A stretch of 64,000 nt of DNA from CALDTK01 sp045110575 (lineage in GTDB: Bacteria; Bacteroidota; Bacteroidia; Chitinophagales; Saprospiraceae), in the NCBI GenBank assembly GCA_045110575.1, contig JBGCGF010000025.1:44041-108040 (forward strand), in the 5' to 3' direction. The notes under the pieces were generated by a model, which saw only the letters and a program-made list of their open reading frames with translations, made no database searches and was not told the origin of the DNA. The position numbers were made by a program, and so were the translations under genes. Below, piece by piece: positions 17,385-25,876 of the stretch (position 1 is its first letter; each line of letters opens with the position of its first letter).

Positions 17385-20201
17385 TTATCGTTTCACGATA
17401 CGCCACGTAAGCTGTTCGCCCGTTTTGGTTGTCAACGTCGCATTGTATGCTCCACTAACAAGCGTTGAGACATTCCAGCTTTCGCCAAAACCAGTCACCT
17501 GCATGCGACGCACAATCCGTCCACTTGCATCCGTCAAAACTACTTCTCCTTCTACACGAGCCGATAGTTTTAGCGAAAGCTGATCAACGACTGGGTTAGG
17601 GAAAAGCTGAGCGGTACCTCCAGAAGGCAGCGTCTGCGTACTCGAAGGCAAAAAATCAAGGTCTAAGAACGCAGGCGTCCGTGGATCTGCAGGTTGGTTG
17701 TCAAACGTGTCACGCGTGAAGATTGCAAGCTGCAGGTCTTCGTATCGTGCTCCTGAAACGAGGTTCACATCAAAGACGATGACGTAGGTTGACTCGTCTT
17801 GCCAGCCGTCCTGTGTAGACGTTAGTATTCCTGCGGGGAAATCACTTGGCAGACTCCATAGGAAGCTCCCCATCGTATCCATTGGCTCGTCGAAGCTCAC
17901 CGTGACGGTTAGTGCTTCTGAACCAACATCGCTTAGTCCAAGGAAAGACTTGTTTGCACTCACTGCAATGCTTGGCTGCTTCGTATCAAACGTAAACGCA
18001 AAGGTGCTGTCTTGCAATTCGTTTCCGTAAAGGTCACGGATACCAACCACGGTGCCTGTTGCCTGACCACCGTTCAATTCTTCTGCGCCAATGCGAAGGT
18101 CAACCTCAAGTGCCTGCGAGCCTGTCCAACGAATAGTTTCTGGCGTAAATGTCTGTCCTCCACCTATGATCGTTAAGTTGTTACTCAGCAGAGTATCAAC
18201 CGGCTCGTCAAAGGAAAACTCAAGTGTTCTCAGCTCATTTCTTGCTACGAAATTAACGAGAGGACCTGCTTGGGTAACAACTTGAGTTGGTTCAAGCTGG
18301 TCGAAATAAGAAACTGCTTTTCCGTAAGCTTCATCAGCGATGAGCATTCCTATTTTCCTGCCTGGGATATCGTCTGCCATGGGGTGAATTCCTCCGTAGA
18401 TACGGCTGAGGCTAACCTCATCACTTGCATCTTGGTAGGTTGCCCACTGCAGCTCTACGGTTTCGCTTGGGCCTTCTTCAAACACGAGAAACTCGTTCTG
18501 CTCGGCCGTAAAAGTGCCTAATCCTCCAGGGAAATAGCGACTTCCTGTTATCGATGTAAGGACTTCAGCAGCTGCACGACTGTAGGTACTGTGGCCACTT
18601 ACATAGCCTGCAAACGGAGGACTAACAAAGGTTGGTCGCTGGTATGGCCACCACTCTTTTGCTAAGATCCACCCTACTCCACCGACGTCAGTCGCTGGAT
18701 CGGCAATCGCGTCAGGTCCGAGCCAACTCCAGATTTTCACTTCTGCAATATTCTCACCGGTTGGACCTGCAAGCGGATCGCCGATGTTGTCAATCATTTC
18801 GATAAAGCCAGGCTCTAGACGAAGACCATGCTCGTGGTATCGAGGCAAAGCAGGATCAGATCGCTGACCTTTTTCTGCCATGTAGCGGATTGCACTTACA
18901 GGACGTAAGTAGTCATACCAACCTTTGATACTCCATGTCGAAATAGCCGCGTCGTGCATCGCTCCACCGAGGGCGAAGTAAGATTTAACCTCATATTCCA
19001 TGGTATCAATGATCGCCCCTTGACCTCGCCATTTGAAGACAAAACCAGGTGCATCCATGACGTAATTAATGAGAACGAACCAGTGACCTGGAGGCGTTTC
19101 TGAATCAGGACCATCTGCCCAGAATTCTGCTAGTACACGACCATAGTCTCCACGCTTTACAACGTTCGGAGCATATGGTAAATTGGTGATTGGATTGATC
19201 GACAAACCGCCGGTTGTATCACCACCTCCGTACTCATTGTAGACATCATAGTAATCCGCAAAATCTGGAAGCGGGTCAATGTTGCGGCCACGCGCTCCTG
19301 GACCTATGTCCCAAGTAACACCATCGTTTGGATCGAGCAGTCCTCCCCAAATACCTACCATTTCAAATCCTCGCTGATAGCGCTCACGTGTCGCAGGGTC
19401 AGTAATGAGAGGAGGAGGTCCTGGATCATGATAGACGGGATAGGTATCTCCGTCTCGCGTAAAATCTTGCTTATCAGCTTCAGTAAGGGAGAAAGGAGTT
19501 ACGTTACCCCACTCAGGGCCAAGAAACTCTTGCATCCCGCCCGGAATTGGATTTCCTGATTGGTCAATGAAATTAGCCAGGCTAAGCGGTTGCCAACGGT
19601 TTGGGTCAATGATGTCTGGATTTCCAGGTTCATCCATCAATAGAGGTCCATTCAAAGGCTCATAGTACTGGTTCTCATAATCGGCAGCATCGTTGGCGCC
19701 ATCGCCATTGCCATAAATGATGACCTGAAATGCGATATAATTTCCTAGCGCAGCCGCATCACCGCCTTGGTATGCATTGTTGACATACATCGGATTGTAG
19801 CCTTGAGCGAACATGACACTGTCTAGGCTTCTCCAGGTGGCTGCTCGATTAGGAGAGTTTCTAAACCGATAGCGCAGCAATCTAAATGCCGCATAGCTAA
19901 CTGCTTCCCGCTGCGCTGATGCACGGTCTGGGGGTTCGGGCATTCCGTCAAAACCACAGGTATAATCTCCTACGGTTTTTCCTAGAAAATAGGTGTCTGC
20001 TTCAGGATCGAATGCCGCCCATGCATCGTACATCGCAAAGCTCGTGTGAAAGAGATTTCGAGCATGTACCGTTGGACGGGCAAAGTCGTTTCTGACTGCT
20101 TTTAGCAGTTCCTCATTCCATTGGCGTGCAACATCCTGTGCATTTGCCGATTGAAGTCCGATACTCAGTAGCAGACAAAAGGATAGTAGGAGTTTTGGCA
20201 T
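17385..20201 (-). CDS. T9SS-secreted vanadium-dependent haloperoxidase-like (PAP2) protein
   Basis: From the ATG at 20201 (MPKLLLSFCLLLSIGLQSANA) it has 938 residues with a signal peptide. The acid-phosphatase/vanadium-haloperoxidase signature is complete: KEWWPYQRP (Kx6RP), YVSGHSTYSRA (SGH motif) and SRIYGGIHPMAD (SRx5Hx3D), all near residues 505-630. An Ig-like region follows, then a type A sorting domain (LFPNPVVDQLSL...) ending in WRIVKR, so it should cross the outer membrane by T9SS. Whether it oxidises halides or is a phosphatase cannot be told from sequence. TATATTTG at 20236-20243 is a -7 element. The frame upstream of 20201 is noncoding leader. Confidence 0.9.
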   Translation of the reverse strand: MPKLLLSFCLLLSIGLQSANAQDVARQWNEELLKAVRNDFARPTVHARNLFHTSFAMYDAWAAFDPEADTYFLGKTVGDYTCGFDGMPEPPDRASAQREAVSYAAFRLLRYRFRNSPNRAATWRSLDSVMFAQGYNPMYVNNAYQGGDAAALGNYIAFQVIIYGNGDGANDAADYENQYYEPLNGPLLMDEPGNPDIIDPNRWQPLSLANFIDQSGNPIPGGMQEFLGPEWGNVTPFSLTEADKQDFTRDGDTYPVYHDPGPPPLITDPATRERYQRGFEMVGIWGGLLDPNDGVTWDIGPGARGRNIDPLPDFADYYDVYNEYGGGDTTGGLSINPITNLPYAPNVVKRGDYGRVLAEFWADGPDSETPPGHWFVLINYVMDAPGFVFKWRGQGAIIDTMEYEVKSYFALGGAMHDAAISTWSIKGWYDYLRPVSAIRYMAEKGQRSDPALPRYHEHGLRLEPGFIEMIDNIGDPLAGPTGENIAEVKIWSWLGPDAIADPATDVGGVGWILAKEWWPYQRPTFVSPPFAGYVSGHSTYSRAAAEVLTSITGSRYFPGGLGTFTAEQNEFLVFEEGPSETVELQWATYQDASDEVSLSRIYGGIHPMADDIPGRKIGMLIADEAYGKAVSYFDQLEPTQVVTQAGPLVNFVARNELRTLEFSFDEPVDTLLSNNLTIIGGGQTFTPETIRWTGSQALEVDLRIGAEELNGGQATGTVVGIRDLYGNELQDSTFAFTFDTKQPSIAVSANKSFLGLSDVGSEALTVTVSFDEPMDTMGSFLWSLPSDFPAGILTSTQDGWQDESTYVIVFDVNLVSGARYEDLQLAIFTRDTFDNQPADPRTPAFLDLDFLPSSTQTLPSGGTAQLFPNPVVDQLSLKLSARVEGEVVLTDASGRIVRRMQVTGFGESWNVSTLVSGAYNATLTTKTGEQLTWRIVKR
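17478..17491 (-). repeat. Mini-hairpin motif, exact
   Basis: GTTTTGGCGAAAGC on the coding strand, in the T9SS sorting domain, read as GFGESW. Confidence 0.85.
17567..17580 (+). repeat. Mini-hairpin motif, exact
   Basis: GTTTTAGCGAAAGC, antisense to the gene, which reads it as LSLKL. It is 89 bp from, and inverted to, the copy at 17478. Confidence 0.85.
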
Positions 20202-20235
20202 GGTCCGTTTGTTGGGGGGATTCGCTGGGTTACAA

Positions 20236-20267
20236 CAAATATAACCTTCCTGTATACGGTAAGCAAT
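20236..20267 (-). promoter_or_regulatory. Promoter of the haloperoxidase-like gene
   Basis: On the minus strand ATTG and TATATTTG are 20 bp apart, matching the -33/-7 pattern; the -7 element ends 34 bp before the ATG. Confidence 0.5.
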
Positions 20268-20388
20268 CTGACTTGTGTCAGGTGTCATTTAAACACCGGA
20301 TTACTGAAAATCAATGGATTACTAATGCTACTGAAAGGTCAACAATGATTTTTAACGTACCTTAAAGCCATACCAAAGCTGTCTATTA

Positions 20389-20463
20389 ATGAAAAAATTC
20401 TTCAAGTACGCGCTCGCTTTGTTAGCCCTTGACGTCTTACTGTTCGTTTGGCTTGCTCTATAA
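20389..20463 (+). CDS. Candidate 24-aa hydrophobic peptide
   Basis: ATG to TAA encodes a single predicted membrane helix with a basic start (MKKFFKYALALLALDVLLFV...). It lies alone between two minus-strand genes and ends directly against a hairpin at 20463-20504, as a small gene would. There is no homologue I recognise and no clear promoter. It could be a real small membrane protein or chance. Confidence 0.35.
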   Translation: MKKFFKYALALLALDVLLFVWLAL

Positions 20464-20504
20464 TTCACGAGCAAAATATCACCTTTGATCATTTGCTCGT
20501 GAAT
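20463..20504. terminator. Hairpin with 13-bp arms
   Basis: ATTCACGAGCAAA and TTTGCTCGTGAAT pair perfectly around a 16-base loop, directly after the tiny ORF and between genes. It is terminator-like, though it lacks a strong T run. Confidence 0.5.
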
Positions 20505-20586
20505 TTACTCAATCAGAGAATTGTTCCTCGATAGTACTCGTAGTTGCTGTCTTTGCTCCGAAATTGAGCACAGATCGTTCAACAGT

Positions 20587-21867
20587 TTACTTAACGAACT
20601 CCGATACCACTTTCGCGATAATGGCACTGCACTCGTCTAGCTGCGTTTCTGAGATAACAAGAGGTGGCGCAAAACGAATGATGTTGCCGTGCGTTGGCTT
20701 GGCAAGAAGACCGTTTTCAGCAAGTGCCAAGCATAGTCTCCATGCAGTATCGCTGTCTTCTGTATCGTTGACAACAACCGCATTCAGTAGGCCTTTACCA
20801 CGCACTAACTTAAGAAGTGGCTCCTTGTCTACTAAAACTTGCATGCTTTCGCGAAAACGCTTTCCAAGTGTACGAGCGCGAACCATGAGTTCTTCCTCTT
20901 CTACGATGGTAAGCGCTTCCATAGCAACAGCACATGCAAGCGGGTTTCCACCATAGGTAGATCCGTGTTGACCTGGCTTAATTACGTTCATCACGTCATT
21001 GTCTGCAAGCACAGCACTCACCGGGTACATACCTCCTGATAGTGCCTTACCGAGAATCAATACATCTGGACGTGTGTACGTGTCTACTTGCTGCTCGCAA
21101 CGACGAGTACATGAGCAATCGCCACAAATGGCAAGCATTGCGCCTGTGCGGGCGATACCTGTCTGGATTTCATCCGCAATGAAGAGTGCGTTGTGCTCTC
21201 TACATACAGAAGCTGCTTCAGCGATGTAGGTCTCATCTGGAACGAAGACACCAGCCTCTCCTTGGATAGGCTCAACGAGCATACCTGCAACGTTAGGTGT
21301 TTTAGCGAAAGCTTCACGCAACGAATCAATGTCGTTGTACGGAACCGTCACAAAACCTGGTGTGTAAGGACCGAAGTTCCCCTTCGCATCTGGATCAGAT
21401 GAGAAGCTAATGATCGTGACAGTGCGACCGTGAAAGTTCTCACCACAAACGATAATGTTCGCTTCATTGGCAGGAATACCCTTCACTTCGTAGCCCCACT
21501 TACGGCAAATCTTGATCGCTGTCTCGACGGCCTCAGCACCTGAGTTCATCGGAAGCACCTTGTCAAATCCAAAAAATTCAGTCATGTACTTTTCGTACGG
21601 ACCGAGTTTATCGTTGTGAAATGCACGAGAGGTAAGCGAAAGTGTTTTCGCTTGCTCTGTCATCGCTTTCACAAGACGCGGGTGTGAATGCCCTTGATTA
21701 ACAGCTGAATATGCAGATAAGAAATCAAAATACTCCTTGCCTTCAACATCCCAAACTTTAGCGCCGTCTCCACGAGAAAGCACAACAGGTAGTGGGTGAT
21801 AGTTGTGCGCACCGTGCTTGTCTTCGAGCGCGATAAATTCTGCAGAACTGGTTAGGGTGGTCGTCAT
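20587..21867 (-). CDS. rocD: Ornithine--oxo-acid aminotransferase
   Basis: A PLP-dependent class III aminotransferase that converts ornithine and 2-oxoglutarate to glutamate semialdehyde and glutamate. The 426 residues are the usual length. Seen: substrate region YPLPVVLSRGDGAKVWDVEGK (shortened here), NSGAEAVETAIKICRKWGY, NFHGRTVTIISFS, the PLP aspartate region FIADEIQTGIARTG and the PLP lysine in ILGKALSGGMYPVSA. An insert CGDCSCTRRCEQQ, with four cysteines, sits just before the lysine, in a position where many homologues have only a short loop. Monocistronic; the start at 21867 fits the family. Confidence 0.93.
   Translation of the reverse strand: MTTTLTSSAEFIALEDKHGAHNYHPLPVVLSRGDGAKVWDVEGKEYFDFLSAYSAVNQGHSHPRLVKAMTEQAKTLSLTSRAFHNDKLGPYEKYMTEFFGFDKVLPMNSGAEAVETAIKICRKWGYEVKGIPANEANIIVCGENFHGRTVTIISFSSDPDAKGNFGPYTPGFVTVPYNDIDSLREAFAKTPNVAGMLVEPIQGEAGVFVPDETYIAEAASVCREHNALFIADEIQTGIARTGAMLAICGDCSCTRRCEQQVDTYTRPDVLILGKALSGGMYPVSAVLADNDVMNVIKPGQHGSTYGGNPLACAVAMEALTIVEEEELMVRARTLGKRFRESMQVLVDKEPLLKLVRGKGLLNAVVVNDTEDSDTAWRLCLALAENGLLAKPTHGNIIRFAPPLVISETQLDECSAIIAKVVSEFVK
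20845..20858 (-). repeat. Mini-hairpin motif, position-6 C variant
   Basis: GTTTTCGCGAAAGC on the rocD coding strand, read as RFRES. Confidence 0.55.
21299..21312 (+). repeat. Mini-hairpin motif, exact
   Basis: GTTTTAGCGAAAGC, antisense to rocD, which reads it as AFAKT. It is the last copy before a 10.7-kb gap. Confidence 0.85.
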
Positions 21868-21933
21868 GGCGGCGAAGGTAAGATGTTATTCTCGCTCTTG
21901 CCACCCCTTCGTTCATACCTAACAACACTACCC

Positions 21934-21941
21934 TATCTTTG
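21934..21941 (+). promoter_or_regulatory. -7 element directly before the DUF4442 gene
   Basis: TATCTTTG ends four bases before the ATG at 21946, suggesting a leaderless transcript. Confidence 0.45.
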
Positions 21942-21945
21942 GGGC

Positions 21946-22464
21946 ATGAGTTCATCTGTTCAAACTACTTCAGGAACGCTTACCAGCGAACAGCAGACCT
22001 TGGTAGGTCGGATGCTTTCACCAATCATGTGGCGCTTTTTTGCGATCCGGAAATTGCCTTCTACGGCGTTCTGGGGCGTTCGTGTAAGAAGCTTGGATTG
22101 GAACGATTGTGAGGTAACGATGCCTTATGGCTGGCGAACTCAAAATCCGTTTAGTAGTACCTACTTCGCTGCCCAGTGCGGTGCAGCCGAGTTGAGTACG
22201 GGTGCATTGGCGCTACTTCACTTAGATGGCAAGCCGCCTACAAGCATGCTTGTTACTCAATTTGACAGCAAGTACTACAAGAAAGTCTCTCAGACGCTTC
22301 GCTTCGTATGCAAGTCAGGTAAAGAAATTGCTGAGGCGATTGAAGGCACAACTGCTGACGGAGAAGGCCGCGTTGTGGTAGCCTTGAGCCAAGGATTCCT
22401 GCCCGATGGCACGCTTGCTGGAGAATTCTGGGTGACTTGGAGTTTCCGTAAGAAGCGGAAGTAG
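21946..22464 (+). CDS. DUF4442 hotdog-fold protein (putative thioesterase)
   Basis: From the ATG at 21946 (MSSSVQTTSGTLTSEQQ) the product has 172 residues. It matches the DUF4442 hotdog family, related to acyl-CoA thioesterases: WGVRVRSLDWNDCEVTMPYGWRTQNPFSSTYFAAQ is the central helix region, then beta strands. No catalytic residue can be assigned with certainty. The TATCTTTG just upstream decides this start over the ATG-less extension to 21883. The last 30 or so codons are copied at 25668-25774 as part of the tandem duplication, so this gene marks its left edge. Confidence 0.85.
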   Translation: MSSSVQTTSGTLTSEQQTLVGRMLSPIMWRFFAIRKLPSTAFWGVRVRSLDWNDCEVTMPYGWRTQNPFSSTYFAAQCGAAELSTGALALLHLDGKPPTSMLVTQFDSKYYKKVSQTLRFVCKSGKEIAEAIEGTTADGEGRVVVALSQGFLPDGTLAGEFWVTWSFRKKRK

Positions 22465-22566
22465 GAAATAACTATTGTTGTCCGACGATTGAATGGTAGA
22501 CCGAGATATAGAAATCGCGAATACACTTTGTGCTCAGCTCTAAGCCTACCCTTAAACCTCTTTGCC

Positions 22567-24159
22567 CTACCAACTCTGGGAAATGATAACCTTTCCCGTC
22601 CTTGGAGAACGCGTTGCATCAAAAACCTTGACAACGTACGCTCCTGCTCGCAAGCCAGTTGGCAGCAACAAAAGGTTCGTGTACTCATCTATTCTATCGA
22701 TTTGTAGAGGCCATTGTCTACCTGAGAGATCAGTTAACGTTGCCACTTTGACTTCCCAAGCCTGAGTAGTTGAGACGTACAAATGCGCCGAGGTAGGATT
22801 AGGATAGAGGGTAAAATCTGTCGCCACATCTACCTCTTCAACAGCAACGGTTTGTTGTCGCTCTACTGCTCCTATGTCTGGCGCGGAACCGATGCAACGT
22901 GTACCACCAAAAACATCAGTCTCTCCAGTGAAACATGCAGCCATAGATACATCTAAAAGCAATCCATTCACCTTAGGAAAAACGCCCTCAAAGACATAAC
23001 CGTCTAACTCAAATGATGAGTTTTCATCTAATACTTCATCACTCTCATTGTAGGGCAAAAAACCATTCCCACATCTTACACACTCAGCACCTCTAGGATA
23101 ATAGACGTTACTACTTTCAAATCGGGGAGGAATATTCACGAAAAATTCAACCGACCTACCTAAACGATTAAGAATAGGTATTGTATCATTAGATATCACA
23201 CAATCTTTCATCTGCAGATTAGCCCCCCCCGAAATAGCATTATCGGAATGCAAAAAACTACTTGAAGTTATAGTAGTTGTATTGGAGACACTGGCCTGAG
23301 TCAACAGGCTAACTCTTGAATTATCATAAAAGAGAGAACCATTTATTATAGACCTATTTGCGGAAAAATATGTCGTAGTAACTGTTTCTTTATTAAAAGC
23401 AAAAATACACTTATTAACTTCGAGATACCTGTTTGAAATGTCGATAGAGCAGGAACTTCCTTGCCCCCAATAAAGAATCCTGCCTGCTGTCATTGCAGAA
23501 TCAATCCCTACATTTTCGTAGAAACGAGAAGAAGTAATATATATGCTATCCGAATTACAAATGGTAATCGCACCTCCATTGTTACTTGAATGGCACTTTG
23601 AAAAAACTGAATTCTCAATGGACAACATCGCTATGCTATCTAACATGACAGCTCCAAATGTTTTCGAAAGAGCATTATCATTAACTTGGACAACACCACA
23701 ATTATTAATATTAAACCGTTGAAGATCAACAAATCTATAATTATGGAAATTAATGACAGCCAAGCTATCTGAATATACTACCTGTGGCCGAAGTAGCAAA
23801 TCGCTAATTCTCCAATCGTGTAATTTTATAGAGTCTTCATCATGACCAAAAAAATGTACTTCCACAGACGAGAGATCAGTCACCTGACTCCTTACAGACA
23901 CAGAATCGTAGTCTGAAGCATAAGAAATACTCCCTAACACAGTAAAATATGTCGAATCTGAAAGTGAAATTTCTGTTCCTTTTGAGAAATGCAATTCAGC
24001 TTCACTGCCGAATGTTACATTTCCATAGAGATCATATTTTCCGTTGAACACGAACTGATCGTTGATCGTAGTGTCAGAGAGAATGGTTTGAGCATCTGAA
24101 AATTGTGCTGTGGCACTCAAAAAAATGAATGCCACAGCACTGATTAAGAATTTAAACAT
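22567..24159 (-). CDS. T9SS-sorted beta-helix surface protein, copy 1
   Basis: The 530-residue protein has a signal peptide (to about residue 23, SDAQ). A long region of short repeated strands follows (GGAITICNSDSIYITSSRFY, EVNKCIFAFN), typical of a right-handed parallel beta-helix. It ends in a type A T9SS sorting domain (TDFTLYPNPTSAHLYVS to KVIISQSW). It should be surface exposed or secreted; the ligand or substrate is unknown. Its ATG overlaps the stop of the upstream lipoprotein gene (TAATG), so the two are translationally coupled. Copy 2 lies at 25877-27472: the last 105 or so residues differ at about six positions, while the passenger is much more diverged. The coding sequence is visibly more AT-rich than its flanks. 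Confidence 0.88.
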   Translation of the reverse strand: MFKFLISAVAFIFLSATAQFSDAQTILSDTTINDQFVFNGKYDLYGNVTFGSEAELHFSKGTEISLSDSTYFTVLGSISYASDYDSVSVRSQVTDLSSVEVHFFGHDEDSIKLHDWRISDLLLRPQVVYSDSLAVINFHNYRFVDLQRFNINNCGVVQVNDNALSKTFGAVMLDSIAMLSIENSVFSKCHSSNNGGAITICNSDSIYITSSRFYENVGIDSAMTAGRILYWGQGSSCSIDISNRYLEVNKCIFAFNKETVTTTYFSANRSIINGSLFYDNSRVSLLTQASVSNTTTITSSSFLHSDNAISGGANLQMKDCVISNDTIPILNRLGRSVEFFVNIPPRFESSNVYYPRGAECVRCGNGFLPYNESDEVLDENSSFELDGYVFEGVFPKVNGLLLDVSMAACFTGETDVFGGTRCIGSAPDIGAVERQQTVAVEEVDVATDFTLYPNPTSAHLYVSTTQAWEVKVATLTDLSGRQWPLQIDRIDEYTNLLLLPTGLRAGAYVVKVFDATRSPRTGKVIISQSW

Positions 24160-25322
24160 TACTCGTAAACGTATTGCGACTCCATTAAAATACTGTACGT
24201 GTTACTACCACTAGCACATGTAAAAATAACATCATCATATACACTATATGCAAAGAACTTTGCATTAGACCCTAGTATAGAACGATCTACAACAACAACT
24301 TCATCAGCGTTTGGAAGAAAATACCCTGAAAAATCAGCATTACTAATGCATCGAACATCTTGCTGACTACAATCAGTATTACATTCACTTGCATTGTATG
24401 CTAGAAAGTCTTTTGTACAGGTGGTATTATCCGAATTAGGGTCCGGATAATCACCAGAAAATTGTCCTGGGCCTCTACCTATATTATTTAATGGCTCGAC
24501 ATGCTGATAGTATTGACTCGCAGCAATTGGATTACAACTATATGGTGTTCGTATGAATGACCCACCAGGACCAGTAGCGGAAACCGCTACAGCAGCAGTA
24601 GCAAACTTCATGGTTTCAGGAAAATTTACAAACGAACAACCAAGGACATTATGCTGATAGTCACCTGTATAAGGAGTACATGTGACAAGTGAAGTATAAC
24701 CAAAACCTTCAAACTCTTCTCCTTCAGGACAATCACCCTGATTGACACATAACTCAAGGTTGGTGCCACCACCAATAATTATTGTCAAATTAGTAGAATT
24801 GGATTCTTGAGTTGCGAAGATACTTGCTATCTCAAACCATTTATCATCATCAGCGAGATCAACACTTGCTAATAAAGTCTGAACCTCAGCCTCGATTGAA
24901 GATCGCATAGTAACCATTTGGGATGTAGCATTCGAGACTCCTGCATCTGTAACTGCCAGAGAAATTTCAAGCCTTGACCACACCGTATGGTGGCGATCTT
25001 TCGAGATTCCAGTGAAATTATCTTGGTTTGAAAAATATTCCAAGTCCCAAACAAAAGTCTCGACATCTGGATTACTAGGATAATTCTCAGGGGTTAGTTC
25101 AGACAAATATGCTATTCTTTGAGCTTTTTTTGAAGCAGAAAGAATTGGGTCAATTACCGCTGATGAGCCATCGACACCACCTCGAGATTGAAGGGGATTG
25201 GTGACGTTGTCTTCATACTGCGTGGCAGCACTTGTAGGAACAAATTCCTCCGTTGAGCAGCCCACAAGAAGTGCTATCGCTACAAAAAGGAAGGAAGGAA
25301 AAAAGGAAGGAAATCTAAACAT
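24159..25322 (-). CDS. Cysteine-rich hypothetical lipoprotein, copy 1
   Basis: From the ATG at 25322 (MFRFPSFFPSFLFVAIALLVGC) the product has 387 residues with a lipoprotein signal; the lipid-bearing cysteine follows ALLVG. Mature features: PILSASKKAQRIAYLSEL, an IIGGGTNLELCVNQGDCPEG motif and at least ten cysteines likely to form disulfides. No family is recognised. It overlaps the beta-helix gene by TAATG, suggesting a two-protein surface module. The signal peptide contains a GGAA tract, (GGAA)3-AAAA-(GGAA)2 on the plus strand at 25289-25312; here the frame is intact. The first 100 or so residues are near identical to copy 2, and later ones diverge. Confidence 0.82.
   Translation of the reverse strand: MFRFPSFFPSFLFVAIALLVGCSTEEFVPTSAATQYEDNVTNPLQSRGGVDGSSAVIDPILSASKKAQRIAYLSELTPENYPSNPDVETFVWDLEYFSNQDNFTGISKDRHHTVWSRLEISLAVTDAGVSNATSQMVTMRSSIEAEVQTLLASVDLADDDKWFEIASIFATQESNSTNLTIIIGGGTNLELCVNQGDCPEGEEFEGFGYTSLVTCTPYTGDYQHNVLGCSFVNFPETMKFATAAVAVSATGPGGSFIRTPYSCNPIAASQYYQHVEPLNNIGRGPGQFSGDYPDPNSDNTTCTKDFLAYNASECNTDCSQQDVRCISNADFSGYFLPNADEVVVVDRSILGSNAKFFAYSVYDDVIFTCASGSNTYSILMESQYVYE
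25289..25312. repeat. GGAA/TTCC tract in the copy 1 signal peptide
   Basis: (GGAA)3 AAAA (GGAA)2, 24 bp, a multiple of three. It encodes part of the signal peptide and keeps the frame open. The copy 2 tract is 8 bp shorter. Confidence 0.8.
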
Positions 25323-25389
25323 GACATAAAATTTATGATGGCGCACCAATATCGATACAGATTAAAAGTACTGCAGAACACCTACACGT

Positions 25390-25397
25390 CAAAACTA
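25390..25397 (-). promoter_or_regulatory. Candidate -7 element upstream of lipoprotein copy 1
   Basis: The minus strand reads TAGTTTTG, 67 bp before the ATG. The matching base in copy 2 is changed (TGGTTTTG). No -33 TTTG is seen at normal spacing, so support is weak. Confidence 0.3.
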
Positions 25398-25468
25398 TAG
25401 AGCGCAAATCAGCTGACTTTAACATTCACACTTTATGCAATAACGTCTACAATCAATGATACAGAAAT

Positions 25469-25624
25469 CTACACCTCTACCTCTTTCTTCTTCTTAAACT
25501 TCGACACTACCCATTGCCACGCTTTACTCTGCCCTAAGCGCTCGGCGAGACTGAACTTGATATCATTCATCGCTGAATACGTAAAGATGACACCTATCGG
25601 GAAGATTACCAAAGAAGGCATCCA
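25469..25624 (-). pseudogene. Truncated 3' fragment of the LptF/LptG permease gene
   Basis: It matches the last 50 or so codons of the intact permease gene at 28780-28934, including the stop codon and downstream flank, with scattered differences. Homology ends at GGCATCCA (25624), where unrelated sequence begins. It has no start codon and is a by-product of the tandem duplication. Junction sequence of about 40 bp separates it from the DUF4442 fragment. Confidence 0.9.
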
Positions 25625-25667
25625 TTCATCGCACTGGCAAGCGCACTTACAGCTCCTATCTGCCTCT

Positions 25668-25774
25668 GTAACTGCTGCCGCGTTGTCGTTGCCTTAAGCC
25701 AAAGATTCCTTCCTGACGGCACGCTTGCTGGAGAATTCTGGGTGACTTGGAGTTTCCGTAAGAAGCGGAAGTAG
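25668..25774 (+). pseudogene. Truncated 3' fragment of the DUF4442 gene
   Basis: It matches the last 31 or so codons and stop of the DUF4442 gene (22371-22464), with an internal 10-bp deletion near its left end. There is no start codon. It marks the other side of the duplication junction and is convergent with beta-helix copy 2, as the intact gene is with copy 1. Confidence 0.9.
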
Positions 25775-25876
25775 GAAATAACTATTGTTGTCCGACGATT
25801 GAATGGTAGACCGAGATATAGAAATCGCAAGTACACTTTGTGCTCAGCTCTAAGCCTACCCTTCAACCTCTTTGCC

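Larger units (their letters stand above)
22371..25624. repeat. Tandem segmental duplication, unit 1
   Basis: This unit runs from the 3' end of the DUF4442 gene through the T9SS and lipoprotein genes to a truncated LptF 3' end. It is repeated at 25681-28935 at an offset of about 3310 bp. The ends of the unit are near identical; the middle has diverged. Confidence 0.9.

Noticed and set aside
22290..22765. Short open frames shared by both copies of the sorting-domain end
   Set aside because: They are antisense or out-of-frame shadows of the beta-helix genes and are duplicated only because the DNA is.
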